From contig JAOPHQ010002277.1 in assembly GCA_030340625.1 (NCBI GenBank), positions 124,001-188,000 of the forward strand: DNA of 64,000 nucleotides, given 5' to 3'. A model generated the notes under the pieces. It was not told the origin of the DNA. It saw only the letters and a list, made by a program, of their open reading frames with translations, and did no database searches. Below, in pieces: positions 11,804 to 21,229 of the stretch. This DNA comes from Merluccius polli (taxonomy: Eukaryota > Chordata > Actinopteri > Gadiformes > Merlucciidae). The position numbers and the translations under genes were made by a program. The stretch's first letter is position 1. Each line of letters begins with the position of its first letter.

Positions 11804-12612
11804 TTGGAGCGGTACAGAGCGCATTATCCGTCGCGGAGCAAGGCATGGCAATGGGATCGGAGTACCCACACAAGAAGGATTAAATGACAAAAGGTATATA
11901 CGACTAATAAGACCCAAACAATTTGATAAATACAGCGTGTCCTCCCTCCCGTGTTTCAGCCGGGTCTATATACTGCAGGGCTATTGAAAAAAAAACAAAA
12001 AAAACGCGTGTGTGTGCGGCGGGTTTTAACACACAACTGTGGACCTGTAGCATATTTGCTGACTGGTGTAAAAGTGTATAAACCAATGGTCCATTTGAGA
12101 TTCAAAACGTAGCGTGAATGTACCCTAAGCACGGCGACCAAGCTTTCATAAATACAGCGCGTCCTCCCGTGTTTCAGCCGAGTCATATACTGCGCGGACA
12201 TTGGAAAAAAAAACGCGTGTGTGTGCGTGTGTGCGGCGGGTTTTAACACACCACTGTGGAGCATATTTGCTGACTGGTGTAAAAGTGTATAAACCAATGG
12301 TCCATTTGAGATTCAAAACGTAGTAATGTAACACTCCAGTGGGGACTAGTGTAAATGGGATTTGTTTATGGAGTTGCCATGGTGATTGGCGACATGTGTG
12401 TGGTTCCGGTGAGGAGGTAATGTTGTTCTAGCGAGGAGTGATTATGCGCCATTAAACGGAGAGTTTCAGTCTCATCCAAAGAGTATTACTTCTCATTGTG
12501 TGTTCTTAAGAAAGCCCTAAGCCTAAGCACGGCGACCAAGCTTTGATAAAACAGCGCGTCCTCCCGTGTTTCAGTTGAGTCCATATACTGCGGGGTTATT
12601 GGAAAAAAACGC

Positions 12613-12650
<38 letters not shown>

Positions 12651-12720
12651 ACGGCGGGTTTTAACACACCACGGTGGACCTGTAGCCTACCGTATTTGCT
12701 GACTGGTGTAAAAGTGTATA
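11804..12720 (+). repeat. Repeat family R1, three partial tandem units
   Basis: Units start with or contain GCGGAGCAAGGCATGGCAATG, GATAAATACAGCG(T/C)GTCCTCC, GTGTTTCAGCCG, a GT-rich tract, CGGCGGGTTTTAACACACCA, CTGTGGACCTGTAGCATATT and AAACCAATGGTCCATTTGAG. They occur at about 11804-12120, 12130-12325 and 12530-12720, and again at 14440-14770, 15815-16090 and 20230-20470. I cannot assign the family to a known element class, and no protein is encoded. Confidence 0.7.
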
Positions 12721-12732
12721 ACTGGTGTATAA

Positions 12733-14600
12733 ATACGTAAATAAATGCATACATAAATGCATAAATAAATAAATGTATAAATAAAAGAATGACATTACAG
12801 GGAGGAAGCCTTGGGATCGGGAATCATTTGCTTTTGTCTGGCTCTCCGATTTGACCAATCATGCTGTTGACTGAGGTTAGGACCTCCTACCTCATTTACA
12901 TATGGACACAGAAATACAGGAATAAATAAATGTAGAAATGTAGAGATGTAGAAATAAATATAAAGCATTTATTTATTCTTTTATTTATGCATTTATTTAT
13001 TCCTGTATTTATTTATACATTTATTCATGCATTTATTTATTATTTATGCATTTATTTACATATTCATTCATTCATTCATTCATTCATTTATTTATTTATA
13101 CTTAAGTCCAGTGATGGGCAGTAGCATCGCTACTTGTAGCGACGCTACTAGCTTAACTACATTTGTCAGTAGCTGGTCGGTAACGTCGCTATTTACAAAA
13201 CCAAGTAACTTTTCAGTAGCTAAGCTCTTTTATTGATCAAGTAGCGCGGTAGCGTCCTCGAAAGCTACTTTCTCCTGGACATTTCTGATGTTCATACAAC
13301 AGCGTTTCCTTGCAGCCATCAACACACACAAGAAGAAGACGTTTGAAGATGTTTGTGTGTCCACGACAACAAGCCGGGTACAAGCGCATGCGTAGGCTTT
13401 GGTGACGACACGCACACACACACACACACGCATACACACACTCACCTCACACCAACTCTTCTTTAGAATACTTTTTTTTCACTTTACTGTTTGGAGCTAT
13501 TGCAATTTTCATCAATCTCTGTGACTTAGTTATGGATAATAAGGCTGTATGATGGTAGTGGTAGTCACAATTGTTTTCCTAAACAGAGACAGTTCTTAGC
13601 TAAGTTAATTGGTAAACTCATGCCATGTTTTTTATTTACTTACTGTATTTATTTTATTTACAATTTCAGAGGGCATTCTTGCTTAAATAGAGCAGTTCAT
13701 TTGCTCTGATTCACATTTGTTATGTGTCTATTGGGCTGTTGTTAAATAGCAGTTCTTAGATGTTAATTTGTAAACTAAACTCGTGCCTTTGTCCTATCCA
13801 GGGTCATTGCTATCATTTTTCCTTACCTTATTTATTTTATTTACAATTTCAAAAGGCATTCTCATGTAACTAGAGCTAAAAATGTGTTCTGATTTGTCTT
13901 TGTGTTTTGGGCTATTGTTCAATAAATATCTAAACATATTTTAGCCTTTACCTGACTGATAACTTTATCTGTTGATCACTGAAATTGCATTGATTTAGCA
14001 TGCAGTTTGTTTAATAGAAAGTAGCTATAATGTAGCAAGCTACTTTTGACAGAGTTTTGTAACTTAGCTTGCTACATTTTTATGGGTGGTAGCTTCTGTG
14101 TAGTGAAGCTGAATTTATTAGAGAGTAGCTGGTAGCTTAGCTCACTACACATATCAAGTAGCTTGCCCATCACTGCTTAAGTCATGTTTAGTCCTCCATA
14201 CCAGTATTAGTAGATCTCTTCTTCTAGTGTGTAGTAATGGCAAAGTTGGTGGCGCCACCTCTGTTCAGGAGAAGACTGCAACTACTCTCGCGGCCTCCAG
14301 CGCGAGTATAGATAGTTCCGGCGCTCACATGACGTCATTGTCAAGCGACAGATTGGGAACGGCGAGCATGCTGCGGCCTTAAGGCATTGAAGGCGGCGGA
14401 AAACATAGATTGGGAGTCATGGCAAAGTAAATACGGCGACATATTGGAACGGTACACAGAGCATTATCCGTCGCGGAGCAAGCCATGGCAATGGGAAAGG
14501 AGTACCCACACAAGAAGGATTAAATGACAAATGGTATGTATGACTAATAAGACCCAATCAATTTGATAAATACAGCGTGTCCTCCCGTGTTTCAGACGAG
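12733..14600 (+). repeat. Paralogous block I (interrupted by a hAT)
   Basis: 12733-13108 plus 14176-14600 align nearly base for base with 19584-20370: GACATTACAGGGAGGAAGCC, CTCCGATTTGACCAATCATG, the (TTTA)n region, GTCCTCCATACCAGTATTAG, GGTGGCGCCACCTCTGTTCA and GGCAAAGTAAATACGGCGAC are all shared in order. The only large difference is the hAT at 13109-14175. The block continues in rearranged form to 16843. Confidence 0.85.
13109..14175. mobile_element. Non-autonomous hAT (CAGTGATGGGCA ends)
   Basis: It starts CAGTGATGGGCAGTAGC and ends GCTTGCCCATCACTG, with a perfect 8-bp target duplication CTTAAGTC (13101-13108 and 14176-14183). The paralogous block II carries a single CTTAAGTC at 19965-19972, an empty site that proves the insertion. 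The subterminal regions are full of GTAGCT.GTAGC words. A (CA)n tract lies at about 13410-13440. It has no transposase frame. Confidence 0.9.
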
Positions 14601-14863
14601 TCATATACTGCGCGGACATTGGAAAAAAACGCGTGTGTGTGTGTGCGTGTGTGCGGCGGGTTTTAACACACCACTGTGGACCTGTAGCATATTTGCTGAC
14701 TGGTGTAAAAGTGTATAAACCAATGGTCCATTTGAGATTCAAAACCTAGTGTGGCTATAGCCTAAGCTACCGCCGGCATCATAAATCAATGTTTTCCTGT
14801 GTACCGTGATCAACGGGGAAGAGCGTGTGTGTGCGTGTGTGCGTGTGTGCGGCGCGTGTGTGT

Positions 14864-15807
14864 TAGAGGCCTGCACGGGCCTAAAATTTCAGGCCCGGCC
14901 CGGCCCTCTGGCAATCAGGCCCTAACCCGACCCGGCCCGACAAATTAAGCAATTACTGAGCCCGAGCCCGAACCCGAACCCGACTAAAAGGGTCCGCTAT
15001 TTAGACATGACGGTTTCCCGACACTTCGGTTGCGTAATAGTTTCTCAGAAAGCCGACTTGAACAAATAAACAAATAATACTTTTAACACACGATTAACCC
15101 TTGCAAAGACAAGCGTTCATGAATTTAATTAGACCTCAATGTCGAAATAACGGGATGTCGCAAAAGCAGCATGTAAAGGACAGCCAGGATAGACCTATAG
15201 GCTATATGACATCGGTAAATCTGTATGCGCCGCGGGAGTAGATAAATGAGCAGCACACATGAGCTTCTTGTCCATAGCCAACTTAGTAAGCACCGTGTAA
15301 ATAAATAAAGGAATTGAATCACTTTGAATTGAATATTTATTAAATAACAATCAAACTATTGTAGGCTATTGCTCACCTAATAAAGGCAACAAGTGCAGTA
15401 TAGACCGCTTCCAACACAGGCCTATTAATAGTACAAAGTAACTGAAAACACTCACATTCTTTGAGTTGGTCCAAATAATCCCCCCCCAAAAAACACAGGC
15501 AAACCTATTTACAGTCCATCTGGTTGTTTATTTCGCTGCGCTGTGCAGGAAGAGAATCGAGGCCTACGACGTGCTGCGTGCTTCCAAAGAAAAAGAGAAA
15601 TAAAAAGCTGTGCGCGTGAATGTTTTTCTGACATGAATTCTGACATTATAATTGAAAAAATCATGAATACATAAAACCAACTTTACTAGTGTCAAGCCCG
15701 AGCCCGACCCGAGCCCGTGCTATTTATTGAATTTAAGGCCCGTACCCGGCCCGAATTTGCATATTGTGTCGGGGCCCGTCGGGTCCCGACGGGCTTGCAG
15801 GCCTCTA
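14864..15807. mobile_element. Non-autonomous hAT (TAGAGGCCTGCACGGGCC ends)
   Basis: It starts TAGAGGCCTGCACGGGCC and ends GGGCTTGCAGGCCTCTA. Both ends are followed inward by arrays of CCCGGCCCG/CCCGACCCG words. An 8-bp GTGTGTGT flanks both sides (14856-14863 and 15808-15815), though the target is itself a GT tract. It splits an R1 unit. No coding region is seen. Confidence 0.85.
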
Positions 15808-15814
15808 GTGTGTG

Positions 15815-16843
15815 TGCGTGTGTACGGCGGGTTTTAACACATCACTGTGGACCTGTAGCATATTTGCTGACTGGTGTAACAGTGTATAAACCAATGGTCC
15901 ATTTGAGATTCAAAACCTAGTGTGGCTATAGCCTAAGCACGGCGACCAAGCTTTGATAAATATAGCGTGTCCTCCCGTGTTTCAGCCGGGTCGCTATACA
16001 GCGGGGCTATTGGAAAAGAAAAAAAAAACGTGTGTGTGTGCGCGCGTGGGTTTTAACACACCACCGTGGACCTGTATTTGAGATTCAAAACGGCGAATCT
16101 TACCAGAAGCAGTTCCCGTCTACCGCCGCCATCTCTTTCCCGTGTACCGCGGCCATCATAAAGCAATGTTTTCCTGTGTACCGTGATCAACGCGGAAGAG
16201 CAGATCGGCGGTGACCAATAGGAGTCCTCTTGTATCCGCCGTCCAATCAGACGGCGGATATCTGTAGGGTTTGCCTGACAACAGCCTCGCGCCAGTTAAA
16301 CTGACTAACCAACCGTAATTAGATCACGCGCACACACCTGCGCGCGATAGCCCCCAGGCTGAGGCTGAAAGAAACGTTGAGAAAAATAGCGCTTTTCTGC
16401 CTCTGCACTGGTCTCACATTTGGGCTTATTCTGACAAAACGGTAGCACCGTATCAGAAAAAAAACAAGACCATCATCACTGTAAGGACTTCCTGAATGAT
16501 TTGGTGTTTCTAAAGTGTTTCTACAGTAAATATTGTGGACACACTTCCAAGTTTAAAACAGGGGTCCGTTCTGCTTCTCTCTGAAAATATTTGTATTGGA
16601 GTTAATGAGGAGAAGAGACAGACTGGCCGCACTTAGAGGCTGCTAATTCAAATTCTGTAAGTCTCTCTGATTATTTGAGCACATTGTGAGAGACAGAACA
16701 AGTATGTCTGCAAATTTGGAAAAAATCATGTGTGTAAAGTGTAAATTGTGGCCAGGAGCAGCGTGGAAAGAGACAAAATCTGGATTAATTTTGAGCTCTC
16801 TCCCACTCTAACCTGCACTCTGACACGAACATTCCTCGCAATA
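15815..16843 (+). repeat. R1 units and the 800-bp module of block I
   Basis: 15815-16030 holds two more R1 partial units. 16030-16843 aligns almost base for base with 20427-21229, including CCGTGTACCGCGGCCA, TCCGCCGTCCAATCAGAC, CTGACTAACCAACCGTAATT and GGAGAAGAGACAGACTGGCC. The two copies diverge after CATTCCTCG. A CCAATCAG box and GC-rich sequence give it a promoter-like look, but no gene is attached and the class is unknown. Confidence 0.8.
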
Positions 16844-17246
16844 CACACCCATTATAATCTCATAATTTATCCCAAAATGATCATGGTCATTGATCAGTGA
16901 TTGATTAAAAACGATATGACGTATTAAAACGTGGAATAGCACACCAAATACACAAGACTTGTGTCTACTGTTTAAAGGTTAAATTGAGTTTCTAGGTGAA
17001 AGTATGCCGGAGCAGCAGACAGCAGTAGGCAGTACGAAAAGTCTTCGTTTTTTTACCTCCTCCCATTCATTCTCTATGGGACTTTTTCCGCTGTTTTTCG
17101 CGACTTACGTCGCGGAAAATTCGTATTATTTGAAGAAATTCAATAGCACACCGATCCCGATGAAGACGCACATTTTGATATATCATTTGTCCTACAACTC
17201 TTCGAGTTGTAGGACTAGTAGCGAATCAAAATTAGTCCGGAAGAGG
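16844..17246. other. Gene-free spacer with a short perfect hairpin
   Basis: No recognisable gene. A perfect inverted repeat, GTCCTACAACTC and its complement with a TTC loop, lies at 17189-17215. The 84-codon frame at 17004-17258 has no domain I know. Confidence 0.5.
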
Positions 17247-17310
17247 AATAATAACTAGAAAATTCCCTCGGGGGAAATTTTGAAAGTGCCACGGGAGTGT
17301 GTACATTATG
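17247..17310 (+). repeat. 64-bp dispersed block, copy 2
   Basis: Identical by eye to 11132-11195. Confidence 0.85.
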
Positions 17311-17749
17311 ATGAGATTCTTCAGAAATTTCAAACAATTAATACTAGTAACATTATGATACATTTTGGCAGCGGTGTGTTTACTTAAAGGCCGCAGTATA
17401 CTCACCGGTCCCAAGCTATCGCGCGACATTGTGACGTCAAAATGACATAGATCTCGCCGGCGTGACAGGATTTTGGCCCGGTTGCGCACCTCTCGTTTTT
17501 CAGCGCTGCGCGACAAAGCGAAAACAGGAACATAGACGAGTTCGAAGGCACATTTTAATGCGCCTTGTTGCTAAGGCTTCTTTCATTATATGTTCTATTT
17601 TATTGTGTGGTGTAGGCCTATATTTTTTCGCTAATAAACCGTGGTTTTACGCAAGTGCTGTCTACTGTTGTTGTGGTCAAAGACGAGTGGAATTACGTGG
17701 CTGAAAAACTATCTCAAAGCGGGCGTGTGGCCGGACAACCCTGCTACAC

Positions 17750-17767
17750 TGGCGCCCAATGTGGGGC
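17750..17767 (+). promoter_or_regulatory. Primer-binding site, tRNA-Lys type
   Basis: TGGCGCCCAATGTGGGGC matches 17 of 18 bases of the complement of the tRNA-Lys(1,2) 3' end. It begins one base after the LTR-like terminus ...GCTACA. Confidence 0.8.
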
Positions 17768-18634
17768 TCCTCCGACCAGGACGGGACACGGAAGGGCTGT
17801 CCAAAGCTGCACTGGAGCCACCAGCCGCGGCAGAGGACAGCCACCCCAGCACCAGCTCCCCCTGAACGGCAGCGACGGCCAGCGGAGGAGCGGGGAGGCA
17901 GCGCAGCGACCGCCACCGGCAACCGTCAGCCGCTAGCCTCCCCCGGATCCAGCCTGGAGCAGCCCAGGCCAGCCGCCCCTCTGCCAGGGGACCAGGAGCC
18001 CAAGGCCCCATGCTCCAGGAGGAGATGGGGGGGGGGGATCATGCCTCGTCGCCCTGGTGGAGGGGGGGGTACCTACAGACTGTTCCAGGCCCTCCGAGAG
18101 CTACCTCCGCGGCCCAGCTGCCGGGCCTCCTCCGGAACCCATCCAGCCAGCCCCTGCAACCAGCTAGCCCAGAGACACCTCCGCCAGCCGGAGCAGCAGC
18201 CCCAGGCCTCCGGTCTCCGGGACGGAGGGGAAGGGTGGGGTTGGCGTGTGATACTGGGGAGGTGTGGAGGTAGTGGGGTTTGGGGGGGTTGTGTTTATTT
18301 TTTTGTTTAGGTATGGCAACCCTGAAGAGTCCAGGTTTTTTGTAGGTATGGTAACCCTGTTCAGAGTCCGGTATGTGTTTTTTTTTCTGTTTGCTTGGAT
18401 GGGGGATGGGGGGGGGGAGTAGGCGAGGCTGGGGATTCTCCCCGGCCTCAATCTGGTGTTGGGGATATGTGGAGTGTGTGTTGTTGATGGCTGGTTTACA
18501 GCCTCACCTGGCCTGAGTCAGTCTGATTGGACTCTGGCTGGGTGGGGCTGCACACCTGTGGTGCATGAGCAATCATGGCACCCAGAATAAACCAGCCATC
18601 AACACACACACTCGAGGAGGAGCACCGTCATGAC

Positions 18635-19133
18635 CATAGACATCTTATACATAGACGGAGCATTGGCTGCTGTGGCGCGAGAAATTCGGCGGCCATCTTG
18701 GAGTGGTGATGGGGGTGGAGAGCAGCATAGATTGACAGTTGACACGTATGGCCAGGAGAAGAAAACAAGGATGCCGAGCTGGTGTTCAGCGTATTCCTGC
18801 TCAAATGAGTGGATGGTCGAATATAGAAATCGCGGGATTACTTTTCACAAGTAAGATTTAACATTACCGTACTATTGGTTGTATTTTGTGAAAATAATAT
18901 TACACGCCAAAACATGTGTCCTTTATCATAGCTACACGTATGACAAAAAAACGTGTGAAAATCAGTGGTATTCAATGAGGTATGATTAATTAAATGCACT
19001 GACATTTCATTGCTCCTGCCAAACGAATGACACTGAGTGGAGCGGATCACCACTCCAAGATGGCAGCCCCGCGTCTCGTCAGCGCCAGTAGGCAGTAGCG
19101 CTCGATGCTCCGTCTATGTATAAGATGTCTATG
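18635..19133 (+). mobile_element. 499-bp P-like/hAT-like element carrying a THAP exon
   Basis: The ends are perfect 29-bp inverted repeats beginning CATAGACATCTTATACATAG, with further inner inverted blocks (CCATCTTGGAGTGGTGAT at about 18695 and its complement at about 19045). It is flanked by GTCATGAC at 18627-18634 and 19134-19141. That 8-mer is itself palindromic, so the boundary could be placed either side. The related LTR at 1-220 has one GTCATGGC at this point, an empty site. THAP domains occur in P elements (8-bp duplications), among others. No transposase body is present. Confidence 0.75.
18771..18850 (+). pseudogene. Isolated THAP-type first exon inside the 499-bp element
   Basis: ATG at 18771 opens MPSWCSAYSCSN, then a RNRGITFHK segment. 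The Cys-X4-Cys start and the GITFHK motif fit the N-terminus of a THAP zinc-finger domain. The exon stops at a strong donor, A|GTAAGA (GT at 18851). The second Cys-His pair and any catalytic domain are missing because the element ends 280 bp later. It is probably the first exon of an autonomous parent, kept in an internally deleted copy. Confidence 0.6.
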
Positions 19134-19280
19134 GTCATGACTGTTGTACCATCAGCTCGGCGAATACCATCTGCCTGTAAACTCCAATAAACACCTTGCA
19201 ACAACATCTACCCGTGTCCTGTGTCGGAGGGCCCCAAGGAAAGCAATTAGGTGGCGTGTGGCCGGACGAACCCTGCCACA

Positions 19281-19512
19281 ATAATCTTTAAGTTATTAAG
19301 ATAGATGCGTACAAACACTATTCATATGAGAACTGCTGCCATACAGGAATGTTGATGGCTGACCAGGTGTGGCAGTGATGTAGAATAATAGCAATGTAAA
19401 GTAATAGACAGCCATAATGCTGTATAGTGAAAGACATCCCGGTGAACTAAACCTTAACTGAATTGTCTAATGATGTGTAAGAAATTAAAGACACAGGGGT
19501 ACCAGCATATGG
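19281..19512. other. Gene-free spacer
   Basis: AT-rich unique sequence between the LTR element and the MITE, with no motif recognised. Confidence 0.5.
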
Positions 19513-19992
19513 AGGACTAAACATGACTAAAGTATAAATAAATCAAATCAATGCATGAATAAATGTATAAATAAATGCTGAAATAAATAAATACGTAAAT
19601 AAATGCATACATAAATGCATAAATAAATAAAAGTGACATTACAGGGAGGAAGCCTTGGGATCGGGAATCATTTGCTTTTGTCTGGCTCTCCGATTTGACC
19701 AATCATGCTGTTGACTGAGGTTAGGACCTCCTACCTCATTTACATATGGACACAGAAATACAGGAATAAATAAATGCAGAAATGTAGAGATGTAGAAATA
19801 AATATAAAGCATTTATTTATTCTTTTATTCATTATTTTATTTATACATTTATTTATGCATTTATTTATTCCTGTATTTATTTATACATTTATTCATGCAT
19901 TTATTTATTATTTATGCATTTATTTACATATTTATTTATTCATTCATTCATTTATTTATTTATACTTAAGTCATGTTTAGTCCTCCATACCA
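19513..19992. mobile_element. MITE with TGGAGGACTAAACATGACT ends
   Basis: The left end TGGAGGACTAAACATGACT and the right inverted AGTCATGTTTAGTCCTCCA are followed inward by (AAAT)n/(TTTA)n arms. The flanks TACCAGCATA and TACCAGTATT agree at eight of ten positions, suggesting an 8-10 bp duplication. The centre (GACATTACAGGGAGG to TCATTTACATATGG) is shared with block I at 12.79-12.90 kb. Confidence 0.65.
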
Positions 19993-21229
19993 GTATTAGT
20001 AGATCTCTTCTTCTAGTGTGTAGTAATGGCAAAGTTGGTGGCGCCACCTCTGTTCAGGAGAAGACTGCAACTACTCTCGCGGCCTCCAGCGCGAGTATAG
20101 ATAGTTCCGGCGCTCACGTGACGTCATTGTCAAGCGACAGATTGGGAACGGCGAGCATGCTGCGGCCTTAAGGCATTGAAGGCGGCGGAAAACATAGATT
20201 GGGAGTCATGGCAAAGTAAATACGGCGACATATTGGAACGGTACACAGAGCATTATCCTTTGCGGAGCAAGCCATGGCAATGGGAAAGGAGTACCCACAC
20301 AAGAAGGATTAAATGACAAATGGTATGTATGACTAATAAGACCCAATCAATTTGATAAAACAGCGCGTTCTCCCGTGTGTGTGTGTGCGCGCGGATAAAA
20401 CAGCGCGTTCTCCCGTGTGTGTGTGTGTGTGTGCGCGCGCGCGCGTGGGTTTTAACACACCACCGTGGACCTGTATTTGAGATTCAAAACGGCGAATCTT
20501 ACCGGAAGCAGTTCCCGTTTACCGCCGCCATCTCTTTCCCGTGTACCGCGGCCAGCATACAGCAATGTTTTCCTGTGTAGCGTCATCAACGCGGAAGAGC
20601 AGATCGGCGTTGACCAATAGGAGTCCTCTTGTATCCGCCGTCCAATCAGACGACGGATATCTGTAGAGTTTGCCTGACAACAGCCTCGCGCCAGTTAAAC
20701 TGACTAACCAACCGTAATTAGATCACGCGCACACACCTGCGCGCGATAGCCCCCAGGCTGAGGCTGAAAGAACCGTTGAGAAAAATAGCGCTTTTCTGCC
20801 TCTGCACTGGTCTCACATTTGGGCTTATTCTGACAAAACGGTAGCACATATCAGAAGAGACCATCATCACTGTAAGGACTTCCTGAATGATTTGGTGTCT
20901 AAAGTGTTTCTACAGTAAATATTGTGGACACACTTGCAAGTTTAAAACAGGGGTCCGTTCTGCTTCTCTCTGAAAATATTTGTATTGGAGTTAATGAGGA
21001 GAAGAGACAGACTGGCCGCACTGAGAGGCTGCTAATTCAAATTATGTAAGTCTCTCTGATTTTTTTGAGCACATTATGAGAGACAGAACAAGTATGTCTA
21101 CAAATTTGGAAAAAATCATGTGTGTAAAGTGTAAATTGTGGCCAGGAGCAGCGTGGAAAGAGAAAAAAATCTGGATTAATTTTGGGCTCTCTCCCACTCT
21201 AACCTGCACTCTGACACGAACATTCCTCG
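19584..21229 (+). repeat. Paralogous block II
   Basis: Second copy of the 12.73-16.84 kb sequence, without the two hAT insertions, joined more simply at 20350-20430 through a (GT)n/(GC)n tract. It stops abruptly at 21229, where the 3' end of LINE copy A begins. Confidence 0.85.

Larger units (their letters stand above)
17570..19280 (+). mobile_element. Non-autonomous LTR retroelement, Lys-type primer site, chimeric ends
   Basis: A sequence ending GGCCGGACAACCCTGCTACA (to 17748) is followed by a tRNA-Lys-like primer-binding site. About 700 bp of GC-rich interior follows (17768-18467), with no gag, protease or polymerase motif. The 3' LTR lies at 18468-19280 and ends GACGAACCCTGCCACA. The upstream LTR-like sequence matches the 3' LTR only over its last 25 bases or so, so the two ends are not a normal pair. 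The interior frames (for example 17759-18310) are Pro/Gln/Arg-rich and look like composition artefacts, though a short gag-like remnant cannot be excluded. Confidence 0.6.
18468..19280 (+). mobile_element. 3' LTR of the Lys-type element (with insertion)
   Basis: It starts TGTGGAGTGTGTG and ends CCACA. AATAAA occurs twice (near 18585 and 19186). Removing the insertion and one target duplication gives an LTR of about 305 bp, which aligns to the reverse complement of 1-220. Confidence 0.75.

Noticed and set aside
17759..18310. 183-codon Pro/Arg/Gln-rich frame as a gene
   Set aside because: GC-rich composition keeps several frames open on both strands; no Gag or Pol motif.
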